NCBI GenBank assembly: GCA_012515615.1
Contig: JAAYYB010000356.1
Location: 1 to 52,431 of the forward strand
DNA: 52,431 bases
Direction: 5' to 3'
From: Fibrobacter sp.
GTDB lineage: Bacteria; Fibrobacterota; Chitinivibrionia; Chitinivibrionales; Chitinispirillaceae
This document shows, piece by piece, positions 42,669 to 51,297 of the stretch; positions within the stretch are counted from its first letter, which is position 1; each line of letters opens with the position of its first letter. The notes beneath the pieces were generated by a model, which saw only the letters and a list, made by a program, of their open reading frames with translations, was not told where the DNA came from and ran no database searches. The position numbers were made by a program, and so were the translations under genes.

Positions 42669-43769
42669 ATGTTCCTGTTTCTATTGACTTTCATCTGCTG
42701 CTACGCGGCGGCTATTATCTACCTGACTGTTTCTGTCCTGAAAAACTCCGGCTCAGAAACCGCCGTTTCCAAAGTAAATGGAATATCCATTGTAATACCG
42801 TTCAGGAACGAACAGAAAAACATTCCCGGCCTGCTTAGTTCTCTCGGGAAACAGGACTACAGTGGCCCCCTTGAGATTATTCTGGTAAATGACGGGTCAA
42901 CAGATGATTCCTTAGAGAAAATCCATGATCACAAGCATCTGCTTCCATGCGAACCCATAGTTTTAAATTCCACCTTCGATCCCGGCTTGAAGCTCACCAG
43001 CAAGCAACAGGCGTTAGAAACCGGGTTCCGTCATGCCAATCACCAGTGGATCGCCCTTACCGATGCAGATATCAAGCTTTCCCCCTCCTGGCTCAGTTCA
43101 CTTTCCATAAATGCGGCTCCTGATACGGCACTTCTCTTCGGGCACACATCAATACTTACTGAAAAAATCAACCTCTTCCACCTGTTTCAGGCGTTCCAGC
43201 TGGAGTTTCTGTTTGCTGCAGCTTTTGCAATGCACCGGGCAAAAATCCCGGGATCCTGTATGGGAAATAATCTCCTGGTCTCAAAATCAGCATACATGGA
43301 GTGTGGCGGACAAAAAGCCATCGGATACAACATAGTTGAAGACATGGCTCTGCTGAATCTATTTCTGCGCCAAAAGAAACCGGTATCAGCAAACCAGCCT
43401 TTCACGCCTACCGCGTTTACCCCGCCTGAAGATAAGCTTTGCGGTTTTCTGAATCAGACTAAGAGATGGGCCCTGGGAGGATTTTCATCCTCTCCGGTGC
43501 TTGCTCTGGCCGGGCTGTTGTTTTTTTTACAAAACATACTGTTCCTGTCAGCGCCCTTCATGCCCATTCATCCGGCTCTTTCTATCGCTGTCTGTGCTAA
43601 TTTCCTTCTTACATGGCTGTTTATTGCCACAGCATTCCGCAAAACAGGCTCCTGCTGCAGGGCAATCTACTTTCCTTTTTATTATTCATTCCTTCTTTTG
43701 GAATCGGCCGTTTTGCTATTTTCCTTGTTACTAAAGCCGGGGATAGAATGGAAAAACCGGAAAATCTGA
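42669..43769 (+). CDS. GT2 glycosyltransferase, membrane-bound
   Basis: 366 residues. N-terminal hydrophobic helix (about 2-22), then a GT2 domain: ISIVIPFRNEQKNIPGLLSSL (about 39-60), LVNDGSTDDSLEKI with the DGS motif, and LTDADIKLSPSWL with the acidic triad. C-terminal transmembrane helices at about 275-300 and 310-360. It ends one base before the radical SAM gene, an apparent two-gene unit. Donor and acceptor sugars are unknown; a cell-surface glycan or glycolipid role fits the membrane topology. Confidence 0.85.
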   Translation: MFLFLLTFICCYAAAIIYLTVSVLKNSGSETAVSKVNGISIVIPFRNEQKNIPGLLSSLGKQDYSGPLEIILVNDGSTDDSLEKIHDHKHLLPCEPIVLNSTFDPGLKLTSKQQALETGFRHANHQWIALTDADIKLSPSWLSSLSINAAPDTALLFGHTSILTEKINLFHLFQAFQLEFLFAAAFAMHRAKIPGSCMGNNLLVSKSAYMECGGQKAIGYNIVEDMALLNLFLRQKKPVSANQPFTPTAFTPPEDKLCGFLNQTKRWALGGFSSSPVLALAGLLFFLQNILFLSAPFMPIHPALSIAVCANFLLTWLFIATAFRKTGSCCRAIYFPFYYSFLLLESAVLLFSLLLKPGIEWKNRKI

Positions 43770-43770
43770 G

Positions 43771-44754
43771 ATGAAACCAATATTGCTGCATTACTATCTA
43801 ACAAACAGATGCAACTCCAGGTGCGGTTTCTGCTCTATCTGGCAGGAAACCCCGAAAATCGATGCGTCCGATGAAGATGTGCTGATAAACCTTGAGGAAG
43901 GGAAAAAAGCCGGCTGCAGGTTTGTAGATTTCACAGGAGGCGAGCCACTCCTGCATAAGAGTCTTCCTCTATTTCTGAGGAAGGCAAAGTCCCTTGGATT
44001 TTTTACCTCTGTAACAACTAACTGCATCCTTTTTCCCGATTCTGCACCAGCCCTGAAAGGCCTTGTGGACCTCCTCCATTTCAGTCTGGATGCAGATAAA
44101 GCAGAACTCCATGACCATATCAGGGGCGTCGCAAGTTTTAAGTCGGTTATGGAAAGCATCGAAATCTCCAGGGAAATGAATCTCTCTGCAGATCTTCTTT
44201 TCACTTACACAAACGAAAACATATCGGCTTTTGAAGGAGCCTACAAGCTGGCACAGCGCAATAAGATGATGATTATTCTGGATCCGGTTTTTGATATCAG
44301 AGGCAGAGATCCGGTAAACAGCCAGGTGCATTCAAAGGCGCTCCAATTCTCAAAGCTTAAAGGAGTATACCTGAACCGGGCTCATATCTCATTAAGGGCA
44401 CAAGGTGGAAACCACATCAGGGCACCCTTATGCAGGGCTGTTGAATCAACGATAGTAATTATGCCCAACAACACCATGGCACTCCCCTGTTTCCACCACC
44501 GGATAATGAACATCCCGGCAGGGAAAAACATGACAAGTGCCCTCAAGAGCTCTCAACGGGCCGAAGCGCTGGAAAAACAGGGAAAGTACTCTTTTTGTGA
44601 GGGTTGTCATATAAATTGCTACTTTGATCCATCTTTTGTACTCATGAGGAATCGTCTGTTTCTGCAGTCGATTCTCTCAAAAGCATCCTACACCTGGAAC
44701 AAGTACTTTTTACTCAAAAAGCCCTTACCCCTGCCCTCCCTCCGGAAACGATGA
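43771..44754 (+). CDS. Radical SAM protein with C-terminal cysteine cluster
   Basis: 327 residues. The CxxxCxxC cluster is C14, C18, C21 in LTNRCNSRCGFCSIW, with DFTGGEPLLHKSL for SAM binding. A C-terminal group of cysteines (LPCFHH, FCEGCHINCY) resembles a SPASM-like auxiliary Fe-S site, as in enzymes that modify peptides or alter cofactors. The partner substrate is unknown. Adjacent GT2 gene suggests a glycan or secondary-metabolite context, without proof. Confidence 0.82.
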   Translation: MKPILLHYYLTNRCNSRCGFCSIWQETPKIDASDEDVLINLEEGKKAGCRFVDFTGGEPLLHKSLPLFLRKAKSLGFFTSVTTNCILFPDSAPALKGLVDLLHFSLDADKAELHDHIRGVASFKSVMESIEISREMNLSADLLFTYTNENISAFEGAYKLAQRNKMMIILDPVFDIRGRDPVNSQVHSKALQFSKLKGVYLNRAHISLRAQGGNHIRAPLCRAVESTIVIMPNNTMALPCFHHRIMNIPAGKNMTSALKSSQRAEALEKQGKYSFCEGCHINCYFDPSFVLMRNRLFLQSILSKASYTWNKYFLLKKPLPLPSLRKR

Positions 44755-44892
44755 TTCTTACCTCTAACAGGCTACTATATTAAGTTATTCTGTTGCGCAG
44801 AGATGTAATCTGTATTAATTTAAGAAAACAGCTCTTTCAGAGGGTTGTTTAATCGAATAAGCTGTCATTCATTCTGATCTGGAGTAAATTGT

Positions 44893-45702
44893 ATGAACCC
44901 CATCACTCAAAAAACTTACTCTATATTTCTAATGACTATTCTATCGTTTCTATTTATAGTTCAGGCTGCAAGTGTAAGTGTTCCTTCAAAAGCCCCCACT
45001 ATCGCCGCTGCAATGGCATCGGTCAAAAAGGGTGACACTGTGTGGGTGGAAGAAGGTGTCTACAGGGAACATATATACGTCAACCCAGGCGTAACATTAA
45101 TCTCAAGAACCATATTCAAGGCCGTTATTGATGGAAGCGGCCGTGGAACAGTAGTTACAATGAGCAACGGCTCAAAGCTTTCCGGATTTGAAATCCGTAA
45201 CGGCACGGTCGGCATCTTCTCAACTTCTGCTGGAGTAAGCATTACCCAGTGCAGAATAATTTACAATCAGCAGACCGGCATAATGTCCGTAGGCAACCTT
45301 CCTAAAATCGAAGACAACATCATCGTCTATAACAGAGGTTCAGGGATTCAGGGATGGGACGTTCGCTCCACCTCCGCATCAATAAACCACAACACCATCG
45401 CTTTTAACAGCAACCATGGCGTGGCTATTGGCGGCAGTTCCAGTGTGATTCTGGAAAACTCAATCATCGCCTTTAACGATCAGTTCGGTGTAAAACCCTC
45501 TGAAGAAGCTGTAAGGATCACCATGATCAATAACAGTTTTTTCCAGAATTCCAAATTTACAAACGTACTTCCATCCGATAACTTTTCACTGGACCCGATG
45601 TTTGGTGATGCCAAAAAGCTCAACTTCATGTTGAGCCAGGATTCCCGTTGCATCGGCAAAGGAAGCGACAATCAGGATATCGGAGCAAGGGTAATTTACT
45701 GA
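44893..45702 (+). CDS. Secreted right-handed beta-helix protein (paralogue 1)
   Basis: 269 residues. Signal peptide (about 1-27), then a NosD/DUF1565-like start VPSKAPTIAAAMASVKKGDTVWVEEGVYREHI, followed by repeated beta-helix coils with asparagine ladders (VTMSNGSKLSGFEIRNGTVGIF, ASINHNTIAFNSNHGVAIGG). About half its residues match the next gene, its likely duplicate. Probable surface or periplasmic protein; catalytic residues of pectate-type enzymes are not obvious. GGAG precedes the ATG. Confidence 0.8.
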   Translation: MNPITQKTYSIFLMTILSFLFIVQAASVSVPSKAPTIAAAMASVKKGDTVWVEEGVYREHIYVNPGVTLISRTIFKAVIDGSGRGTVVTMSNGSKLSGFEIRNGTVGIFSTSAGVSITQCRIIYNQQTGIMSVGNLPKIEDNIIVYNRGSGIQGWDVRSTSASINHNTIAFNSNHGVAIGGSSSVILENSIIAFNDQFGVKPSEEAVRITMINNSFFQNSKFTNVLPSDNFSLDPMFGDAKKLNFMLSQDSRCIGKGSDNQDIGARVIY

Positions 45703-45743
45703 AAATCAAGCTCGGTTACTAACATAAAAAGGGAGCAGCAGGT

Positions 45744-46568
45744 ATGAGTATCTTTCGGACAAACAAGGCTCTTGGAATTTGCCTGGCAATGGCAGCAAGC
45801 CTGGTCTTTCCGGCATTGTCTTTAGCAGCATCCATACAGGTGCCTTCAATGGGTATACAGACCATCTCTGAAGCGATGATGAGAACCAGAGCCGGTGACA
45901 CGGTCCTGGTAGATAACGGAATTTACAGAGAACATGTTCTGATCGCCCCGGGAGTGACACTCATGTCACGCTCACAGTTCGGCGCAATAATTGATGGAAC
46001 AGGAAGAGGAACCGTGGTAACCATGGGAAAAAACACCTCGATCTCCGGCATTGAGGTCCGCAACGGCACGATCGGTATCTTCTCAAACGGTGCGGGGAAC
46101 TCGATTACCTCCTGCAAAATTGTAAAAAACTGGCAAACCGGAATCATCGCGGTCCGCCACCTCCCGAAAATCGAAGATAATGTAATCGCCTTCAACCGGG
46201 GATCCGGTTTTCAGGGCTGGGATGTACGCTCAACAAACGCCACGATAAACCACAACTCAATCGCCTACAATGGAAATCATGGTCTGGCTATCGGCGGGAC
46301 ATCCGAAATTATCATGGAAAATAACGTAGTCGCTCATAATGAGAGGTTCGGACTGAAAATCCTTTCCGACGCGGAAAGAATTCAGGTCTCCAATAATAAT
46401 TTCTACCGCAACCTTCTCAGCCCCCGTCCTATACCTACCGGAAATTTCTCTTTTGATCCGGCATTCATGTCGCCGCGTACAAAAATGAATTTCAAATCAG
46501 ATCCTGCTCAGTGCTGCAAAGCTAAGGGGACAGATAACGAAGAGCTTGGAGCAAGATTAACATACTAA
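45744..46568 (+). CDS. Secreted right-handed beta-helix protein (paralogue 2)
   Basis: 274 residues, colinear with the gene before it: signal (about 1-28), VPSMGIQTISEAMMRTRAGDTVLVDNGIYREHV, then the same coil sequence (GRGTVVTMGKNTSISGIEVRNGTIGIF, NNGFQGWDVRSTNATINHNSIAYNGNHGLAIGG-like). Tandem duplication with divergence is clear. A CC pair near the end (DPAQCCKAKG) is new relative to paralogue 1. It lies 41 bases after paralogue 1 and 23 before the outer-membrane gene. Confidence 0.8.
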   Translation: MSIFRTNKALGICLAMAASLVFPALSLAASIQVPSMGIQTISEAMMRTRAGDTVLVDNGIYREHVLIAPGVTLMSRSQFGAIIDGTGRGTVVTMGKNTSISGIEVRNGTIGIFSNGAGNSITSCKIVKNWQTGIIAVRHLPKIEDNVIAFNRGSGFQGWDVRSTNATINHNSIAYNGNHGLAIGGTSEIIMENNVVAHNERFGLKILSDAERIQVSNNNFYRNLLSPRPIPTGNFSFDPAFMSPRTKMNFKSDPAQCCKAKGTDNEELGARLTY

Positions 46569-46591
46569 TTAATACCTTAAGGAAGATTGCT

Positions 46592-48892
46592 ATGATAAGA
46601 CCTGTAAGTCGACTTTCTATAAAGATTTATTTGATTTTGCTTTTTATCTGCGGAGCAGGAGAAATCTTTTCTACTCTGGCAGCCGGGTTGCCTGGTGAGT
46701 ATCTGATTACTCAGCGGTGGCGTTATATGTTTGCATCCCACTCTCCTATCACCAACCCGGCAGTAATGAATGAAGAAAACTATTTCACGGCCAGATACGC
46801 ATTTGCATCAACGATGGGATTCTCAACAATCCATGAATTCGGCCTTGTTTATCCATTAGGCCTGTTTCAATCTGTCGGTGCTACAGTACTTATGCAGCCC
46901 AGCGGAACAGTTTTTGCCACAAGAGACGATTTCACGCCATACGATACCCTAAACTTCAATAATGGTATCCTGATGCTCTCCTATGCTAATAATCTGTTTG
47001 GGGGGCTTACCCTTGGTGCAAACCTGAACACCGCCCTGAAATCCTTCAGTGACACAACAGGTACGAACTTCGGTTTCGGTCTTGATGCCGGACTTACATA
47101 CCGGCTGTTCAACAACCCAGTCATAGGCAATCACCTTTTGGGTCTTTCTGTGCAGAACATCTATACATTCTTTACCGCAAATGATAAAGAACAGTATCCA
47201 CGCAGTCTTACAGCAACCCTAAATTCACATTACTGGGAGAGACAGATCGAATCTGGCATCGATTTTTCTCTACAAGATATCGGTGCTGATCCCACACTTT
47301 TCCTGAATGGATCAAAGCTTGAGTGGGACCTCAATATCAGGCTCGGGTTCTGGATTATGAGGATGGCTAGCCTCTATGGGTTGGTTGGCTTCACAGAAGA
47401 GTCTTTGGGATTCTGGGGCTTTGCCGTTGGTATAAACATGCCCTCAATAAACAACGGCCGCGACATGTCCATTCTTTACCAGTATATTACCATGCCGAAT
47501 GACAACTCCTCGACACACACAATATACCTGCGTGGAGATATCGGTAAACACAGAGAAGAGATCTACGCCAGAAAAATGGCACGGTCGGCATCCGGCGCAC
47601 CGAACGATCTTTATATCAGAGCTCTTGAGCAATACAACGCGGGTAATTACTGGGATGCATTCTTTATATTCAGTCAGCTTTTCGGGGAATACCCGGATTT
47701 CTTCAAAAACGACTGGGTCAGTTTCTTCATCGGAAGCTGCCAGGAACAGCTTGACATGCGTACTACAGCGGAGGAGGCCTTTAAGAAGACAAGAGAGCAG
47801 TATGCCCGCAGTGCCGCGGTTCCGTTCTCTGATCTGGGTCTCATGAGAATCTACTATCGCGACGGCAACTTTACTGGAGTAGAAAACCAGTTCAATGAAC
47901 TTAATAAGCTTGGGGTACCGGATTCCATCAAATTTCATGGCTATTACTATATGGGCCAGACAGAACTTCTCAAGGGTAATACTCCCAAAGCAAAGCAGCT
48001 CTTTGACCTTATTCCGGAAACCCATCCCGACTATATCTTCGCTCAGCACTCTTCGGCTATCTCCGAAGCCGCTGCCGGCAATATTGAAGGTGCCGTTTCT
48101 GCCCTGGAAAACTGCATCCAGGCTCAGGTTACAACCAATGCCCAAAAAGAGATTGTCAACCGCTCATATGTTTTCATTGGTTACATATTCTATGAAGAGC
48201 TTACAAAACAGGAAGGTCCTCTGGCTAAAGCTGTTACCGCTCTGAGAAGTGTTCCTAAAACAAGTTTTTACTACATGGATGCATTGCTGGGGCTGGCATG
48301 GACCGGTCTTAAAGCAAGGCAATGGAACGACTGTATTTCAGCGGGATCTGAACTGGCCAGCATCGGTTCCAGCGCGGTTCTCAAAGCTGAAGGTTCTCTG
48401 CTTCAGGCATATGCTTATATGATGCAGAAAAACTACCCAAATTCAGTCAGCCTCCTTGAGAGTGCATCAAAGGCTCTGGATGAGTTCCAGCCTCCTTCTG
48501 AAGCTGAGCTTTCCCAGAAGGCCCAGGAACACGATCAGGTCAGAGAACGTTATACTGATCTTGCCAGAAAAGCTTATGACCTGGGTACATCGCGTCAGTC
48601 AGACAAAATTGTAAAACAGGTTGACAGCATGCATGTTCATCAGAAAGACTACAAAGCCCAGATCGATGAATTCATAAAGTATTCCGATCAGTTCGCCAGA
48701 GCATCTTTCTTCTCCAGAAATCTCGAGGCAGTCAAGGAAGATGTCGAGTACGCACTGGCCAAAGCACAGAAACTTGCAGGCCAGGTAAAGCAGCAATCTA
48801 CTGTAAAGGAATTCCAGGAAGAAGAGCAGAAGATCGAAGACGAACTCGAAAGACTGAAAAAACAGCTTGAAGAAGAAGGCGGCGGCGAGTAA
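46592..48892 (+). CDS. Outer-membrane barrel plus TPR protein
   Basis: 766 residues. Signal anchor (about 10-34), then an N-terminal PorV-like barrel of about 300 residues (NPAVMNEENYFTARYAFASTMGFS, NLFGGLTLGANLNTALKSFSD). A TPR-type helical region follows (about 320-600, RALEQYNAGNYWDAFFIFSQLF, YIFAQHSSAISEAAAGNIEGAVSAL), then a C-terminal coiled coil ending EELERLKKQLEEEGGG-like. The barrel-TPR combination suggests an outer-membrane scaffold working with the two beta-helix proteins. AAGGAAG precedes the ATG; a terminator follows. Confidence 0.78.
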   Translation: MIRPVSRLSIKIYLILLFICGAGEIFSTLAAGLPGEYLITQRWRYMFASHSPITNPAVMNEENYFTARYAFASTMGFSTIHEFGLVYPLGLFQSVGATVLMQPSGTVFATRDDFTPYDTLNFNNGILMLSYANNLFGGLTLGANLNTALKSFSDTTGTNFGFGLDAGLTYRLFNNPVIGNHLLGLSVQNIYTFFTANDKEQYPRSLTATLNSHYWERQIESGIDFSLQDIGADPTLFLNGSKLEWDLNIRLGFWIMRMASLYGLVGFTEESLGFWGFAVGINMPSINNGRDMSILYQYITMPNDNSSTHTIYLRGDIGKHREEIYARKMARSASGAPNDLYIRALEQYNAGNYWDAFFIFSQLFGEYPDFFKNDWVSFFIGSCQEQLDMRTTAEEAFKKTREQYARSAAVPFSDLGLMRIYYRDGNFTGVENQFNELNKLGVPDSIKFHGYYYMGQTELLKGNTPKAKQLFDLIPETHPDYIFAQHSSAISEAAAGNIEGAVSALENCIQAQVTTNAQKEIVNRSYVFIGYIFYEELTKQEGPLAKAVTALRSVPKTSFYYMDALLGLAWTGLKARQWNDCISAGSELASIGSSAVLKAEGSLLQAYAYMMQKNYPNSVSLLESASKALDEFQPPSEAELSQKAQEHDQVRERYTDLARKAYDLGTSRQSDKIVKQVDSMHVHQKDYKAQIDEFIKYSDQFARASFFSRNLEAVKEDVEYALAKAQKLAGQVKQQSTVKEFQEEEQKIEDELERLKKQLEEEGGGE

Positions 48893-48918
48893 GCCTTTCT
48901 CTTTTCTTTGACAAATCA

Positions 48919-48956
48919 GGTCCGGTGGAGCCCCAGCTTCACCGGACCTTTTTTTT
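48919..48956 (+). terminator. Intrinsic terminator after the barrel-TPR gene
   Basis: GGTCCGGTG (48919-48927) pairs with CACCGGACC (48940-48948), 9 bp with a 12-base loop, followed by eight T residues. It isolates hisS from the genes before it. Confidence 0.93.
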
Positions 48957-49003
48957 ATTATGCGATCTCCTTTTACCGTACCCATTCCTACTAATCCGGA
49001 AAA

Positions 49004-49121
49004 TCGCAGTCGGATGAGGCTTTCAGGCATCTTGATCTTATCACCTTGTCGATAAGACCTGCGATGTCTTCAAGCCTTATCATCTCAACATCTTAAGGTT
49101 TTTTATTCTCCCCAACTGCGA
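49004..49121 (+). promoter_or_regulatory. Structured hisS leader with alternative pairings
   Basis: A 10-bp helix GATGAGGCTT (49013-49022)/AAGCCTTATC (49072-49081) encloses CATC/GATG and CTTATC/GATAAG. The arm 49072-49079 can instead pair with TAAGGTTT (49094-49101), giving a terminator-like stem before a short T run. TCGCAG (49004-49009) can pair with 49059-49064 or 49116-49121. Mutually exclusive folds suggest attenuation, but no T-box or leader-peptide signature is present. Confidence 0.35.
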
Positions 49122-49206
49122 CTTTCAGGATAATCTCATTTCTATTATCATCACCACAAAATAAAGATGTATTTTCATCTATCTGTTAATGAAAAAAGGA
49201 GTTTCG

Positions 49207-50526
49207 ATGCAGGTTCCAGCAGGCCCCAAGGGTACCCGGGATTTTTACCCGGAAGAGATGGCATTCCAGCAGTTTCTATTTGGTAAATGGAGTGAAACTT
49301 GCCGCAGGTATGGATTTGAGATGTGTGATGCTCCCATGTTTGAACATCTTGAACTCTATACACACAAATCCGGAGATGAAATAGAAAAGCAGCTCTACAC
49401 TTTTAAAGATAAAGCCGATCGTTCACTTGCGCTGCGCCCTGAACTGACCCCCTCTGTAGCACGAATGGTTGCCGCACAGGGAACCAACCTCAAACGACCT
49501 GTCAGGTGGTACTCTATTCCACGGCTTTTCAGGTACGAGAAGATGCAGAAGGGTCGTTTACGGGAATTCTTTCAGCTCAACATGGACATACTTGGGATCC
49601 CCGGAGTAGAAGCCGATGCAGAGCTGATCGCAGCATCAATTGACATGATGCGGGACCTGGGGTTGACATCAAATGATTTCAAAGTGAGAATATCCAGCCG
49701 CACACTGCTCGAAGAGCTCTTTACAGCCGCCGGTCTTGACAGAAATAGTTTCGGACAGCTTTACGCATTACTAGATCGAAAAAGCAAAATACCACAATCC
49801 CTGTTCTCTGAGCAGATGCTTCAGATCATCCCCGATCAGGGTGTGAGGAAAAAAGTAGAGGACATCTTTAACGCGCAGTCACTCAAGGAGCTGGAAAGAA
49901 CCGCCGGAACGACTCCTTCAATCCAGAATCTCTACTCCCTCTTTGAGCTGCTGGGTTATTATAGCTTCGCGGATTATACCCTGTTTGACATCGGAATTGT
50001 CAGGGGCCTTGCATACTACACCGGTGTTGTGTTTGAAATTCTGGATATAAAAAAGGACATGCGTGCAATTGCCGGCGGAGGCAGATATGATAAGCTGGTA
50101 GAGCTTTATGGCGGCCCATCCACCCCTGCCGTAGGTTTTGCGGCCGGAGATGTCGTACTGGGGGATCTTCTCAGAGATAGAGGGCTTGTTCCTGCGCAAC
50201 CGCCCAGAAGCACTGTATTTCTGGCGGCTTTTGAAGGTACCGGGATGTCGAAAGTTATCTCAATTGCTTCGAAAATCCGTTCCAGTGGAATCTCATGCGA
50301 ATTTCCGTTCAAACTGGGTCAAATTGGAAAACAGCTCAAGAGTGCTAATTCCGCACGTTCCATATTTACTGTTTTTATCGGTGGAGAAGAGGAAAAATCG
50401 GGAAAAGTAAAAGTCAAAAACATGTTTGACGGCAGTGAAGAGTTATTGACAGAAGAATCGCTTCCGGGGGAACTGCTCAGCAGGCTGAACCGGATCTGTT
50501 CTCAGGACCTGCGATGCGCGCTATAG
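49207..50526 (+). CDS. hisS: Histidyl-tRNA synthetase
   Basis: 439 residues from the ATG at 49207; the AAAGGAG that serves it starts at about 49195, so an ATG six codons upstream would overlap its own ribosome site. Class II signatures: GTRDFYPEEM, ALRPELTPSVARMVA, motif 2 RYEKMQKGRLREFFQLNMDILG, histidine-binding GIVRGLAYYTGVVFE, and motif 3 GGGRYDKLVELYGG. Length is typical. Its 3' end overlaps the convergent FliT-like gene by 25 bases. Charges tRNA-His. Confidence 0.97.
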   Translation: MQVPAGPKGTRDFYPEEMAFQQFLFGKWSETCRRYGFEMCDAPMFEHLELYTHKSGDEIEKQLYTFKDKADRSLALRPELTPSVARMVAAQGTNLKRPVRWYSIPRLFRYEKMQKGRLREFFQLNMDILGIPGVEADAELIAASIDMMRDLGLTSNDFKVRISSRTLLEELFTAAGLDRNSFGQLYALLDRKSKIPQSLFSEQMLQIIPDQGVRKKVEDIFNAQSLKELERTAGTTPSIQNLYSLFELLGYYSFADYTLFDIGIVRGLAYYTGVVFEILDIKKDMRAIAGGGRYDKLVELYGGPSTPAVGFAAGDVVLGDLLRDRGLVPAQPPRSTVFLAAFEGTGMSKVISIASKIRSSGISCEFPFKLGQIGKQLKSANSARSIFTVFIGGEEEKSGKVKVKNMFDGSEELLTEESLPGELLSRLNRICSQDLRCAL

Positions 50527-50867
50527 GCCAGTGCCGCATTCGATTTTGAACTGAGTTTTGACATTTCAGAGCGAACCTGCTCCATTCCAGCCTTTATTTT
50601 GAGTTCAGTCTCTTTATCCAGCTGATTGATGCTCAATATAAGCATCTTTATCTCATTTTTAAGACTCCGGCATTCCTGATTAAAAGATTCCCGGGAACCG
50701 GCTAAAGCATCTTCCTCCAGTTTTACCTGTTCAAGCAGCACGGTTCTTTCCGACAGGGATCGGTTCAGATTTTCATCTGAGAAATCATCCAGCAGCTTTT
50801 CTGTGATTTCCTTTATAGAAGCGTACAGCCTCTTTAAATTTTTAAATCTGGTTTCCATGCTACTCAC
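50502..50867 (-). CDS. FliT-like flagellar export chaperone (putative)
   Basis: 121 residues, all helical, without known motif. It overlaps fliS by 4 bases and is third after fliD and fliS, the usual place of fliT or a FlgN-type chaperone. The charged, heptad-rich helices fit these small chaperones that bind filament-cap or hook proteins. Assignment rests mainly on position. Confidence 0.6.
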   Translation of the reverse strand: MSSMETRFKNLKRLYASIKEITEKLLDDFSDENLNRSLSERTVLLEQVKLEEDALAGSRESFNQECRSLKNEIKMLILSINQLDKETELKIKAGMEQVRSEMSKLSSKSNAALAYSAHRRS

Positions 50868-51283
50868 CCGGAAATTCCAACACTATTCATCTCGATCGGG
50901 GAAGAAGACTGCTGTTTTACTTTGGATATCGCTTCAGTCCAAGCCTCCCTGAGTGTTTCGAGATAGCCGATTACCTCTGTGACCTTGTTCTTGTTATTTT
51001 TGACATTTGCGTCTACGAGTGAACGAAGCATGTAATCGTAAAGTCTGTAAAGGTTTTGCGCGACATCACCAACATCCAGACGCAGTGCGCTGAGCAGCTC
51101 CGTAATGGCATCCTGGGTTTTGAACAGATGTTTTGTACGTGTTTCAAGCTGCTTGTGGTCATCGAAGATTTCCAGAGCAAGCTTGGCGTGCTTGATTGCA
51201 ATATCGTAGGTTATTAATATAAGTTTCCCCTGATCGGCTGTATCGATGTTGGCACTTCGGTACGCTGTATATCCCTGCTTCAT
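50864..51283 (-). CDS. fliS: Flagellin export chaperone FliS
   Basis: 139 residues from the ATG at 51283, which has GGGGGG six bases upstream; an ATG two codons earlier leaves no spacing. The helical bundle has YTAYRSANIDTADQGKLILITYDIAIKHAK (FliS N-terminal signature), RLDVGDVAQNLYRLYDYMLRSL, and a polar tail. FliS binds the C-terminus of flagellin to prevent premature polymerisation. It follows fliD by 14 bases. Confidence 0.92.
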   Translation of the reverse strand: MKQGYTAYRSANIDTADQGKLILITYDIAIKHAKLALEIFDDHKQLETRTKHLFKTQDAITELLSALRLDVGDVAQNLYRLYDYMLRSLVDANVKNNKNKVTEVIGYLETLREAWTEAISKVKQQSSSPIEMNSVGISG

Positions 51284-51297
51284 GGACATCCCCCCTG

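Noticed and set aside
48957..49206. T-box riboswitch in front of hisS
   Set aside because: No AGGGTGG-type T-box sequence and no histidine specifier loop were found, so only a generic structured leader is claimed.
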